Source: Actinomycetota bacterium
GTDB taxonomy: Bacteria; Actinomycetota; Geothermincolia; Fen-727; Anoxymicrobiaceae
Direction of reading: 5' to 3'
DNA length: 14,522 nt
Assembly (NCBI GenBank): GCA_003154635.1
Contig: PMDX01000166.1
Span: 5,896-20,417 of the forward strand
Shown: positions 14,030 through 14,522 of the stretch, in pieces
Position numbering within the stretch: position 1 is the first letter of the stretch
Layout: each line of letters begins with the position of its first letter
Notes under the pieces: model-generated
The model's input: the letters and a program-made list of their open reading frames with translations, nothing else
The model's database searches: none
Told to the model about the DNA's origin: nothing
Program-made: the position numbers and the translations under genes

Positions 14030-14522
14030 AGAGGTCATACGCCAGATCCGGGCGGTCGACCTCGGCGACACGGCGAAAGAGATTGTCATCGTAGACGATG
14101 CATCCACGGATGGCACGCCCCAACGTCTGGAGGCTCTCGAAGGCAAGCCGGACCTGAGAGTTCTCGTCCATGAATCCAACCGCGGCAAGGGCGCCGCCAT
14201 ACGCACCGGCCTCGCCAGCACCACCGGTGACATCGTGCTTATACAGGACGCCGACCTCGAGTACGACCCCGAAGATTACCCCAGGTTGATCGAGCCGATA
14301 GTCGACGGCGACGCTGACGTGGTATACGGGAGCCGCTTCATGGGCACTGCCGAGAATATGGCGCTCCCCAACCTGGTAGCCAACAAGCTCCTCGCATGGT
14401 CGGCGACCCTCCTGTTCGGAAAGAGGATCACCGACGAGGCAACATGCTACAAGGTGTTCAGGTCCGACGTCCTGAGCTCATTCGACCTCGAGTGCGAGAG
14501 GTTCGAGTTCTGCCCCGAGGTC
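13980..14522 (+). CDS. Polyprenyl-phosphate glycosyltransferase, DPM1-like GT2 (partial, cut by right edge)
   Basis: The first 181 residues of a GT2 enzyme like dolichol-phosphate mannose synthase. Such enzymes load a hexose from a nucleotide sugar onto polyprenyl phosphate at the cytoplasmic membrane face. Visible motifs are SVIVPVHNEE (4-13), VDDASTDGT (38-46), SNRGKGAAIRTGL (66-78), the DxD metal site in QDADLEYDP (D90, D92), VYGSRF (115-120), and ERFEFCPEV at the edge. That last motif normally precedes about 50 more residues; membrane helices may follow. The TTG start is supported by GAAGG at 6 nt. The first 50 bp overlap the YfhO-like gene in another frame, which implies translational coupling. 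It is the likely donor supplier for the GT-C-type proteins upstream. Confidence 0.92.
   Translation, partial: MKLSVIVPVHNEESTIEEVIRQIRAVDLGDTAKEIVIVDDASTDGTPQRLEALEGKPDLRVLVHESNRGKGAAIRTGLASTTGDIVLIQDADLEYDPEDYPRLIEPIVDGDADVVYGSRFMGTAENMALPNLVANKLLAWSATLLFGKRITDEATCYKVFRSDVLSSFDLECERFEFCPEV

Noticed and set aside
1..14522. CRISPR arrays, tRNA genes, insertion sequences, attachment sites or defence genes
   Set aside because: No spaced repeats, tRNA-like cloverleaf arms, transposase or integrase motifs were seen; all long genes fit a glycan-synthesis locus.

Overview
The window is GC-rich bacterial chromosome (roughly 60% G+C by eye). Shine-Dalgarno sites are clear, TTG and GTG starts are frequent (TTG at 2221 and 13980, GTG at 6159), and ATA and AGG codons are freely used. 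This fits a deep-branching or uncultured high-GC lineage, such as a non-streptomycete Actinobacteriota group. No rRNA, tRNA or universal marker is present, so the lineage is inference. There are no mobile elements, CRISPR arrays or RNA genes. The whole window is a cell-surface glycan (polysaccharide or glycoprotein) biosynthesis locus.

Layout. Left end: the last 18 codons of an unidentified plus-strand gene (1-57) run tail-to-tail into a minus-strand pair at 51-2221. That pair is a degenerate methyltransferase-like protein followed by a GT4 glycosyltransferase, separated by 2 bp. A 208-bp divergent region (2222-2429) holds a perfect TATAAT on the minus strand, a short inverted repeat and a hairpin.

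From 2430 everything reads rightward, in an operon-like run: rmlD (dTDP-4-dehydrorhamnose reductase), a second GT4 enzyme (ATGA overlap), a ketopantoate-reductase-like oxidoreductase, a 156-residue coiled-coil protein, and a GT2-GT4 fusion glycosyltransferase (TAGTG overlap). Three large polytopic membrane proteins from three different families follow: GT39/ArnT-like, DUF2079-like and YfhO-like. The run ends at the window edge with a partial polyprenyl-phosphate glycosyltransferase (DPM1-like GT2).

How the genes may work together (inference). RmlD completes dTDP-L-rhamnose. The soluble GT4 and GT2 enzymes extend a lipid-linked glycan on the cytoplasmic face. The DPM1-like enzyme loads sugar onto polyprenyl phosphate, and the GT-C-type membrane proteins use such lipid-linked donors outside the membrane. 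The least-described part is a small conserved module that occurs twice: alone with a coiled coil (5689-6159), and fused in front of a methyltransferase-like domain whose SAM-binding motif has decayed (1256-2221). Over 49 residues the two copies align without gaps.
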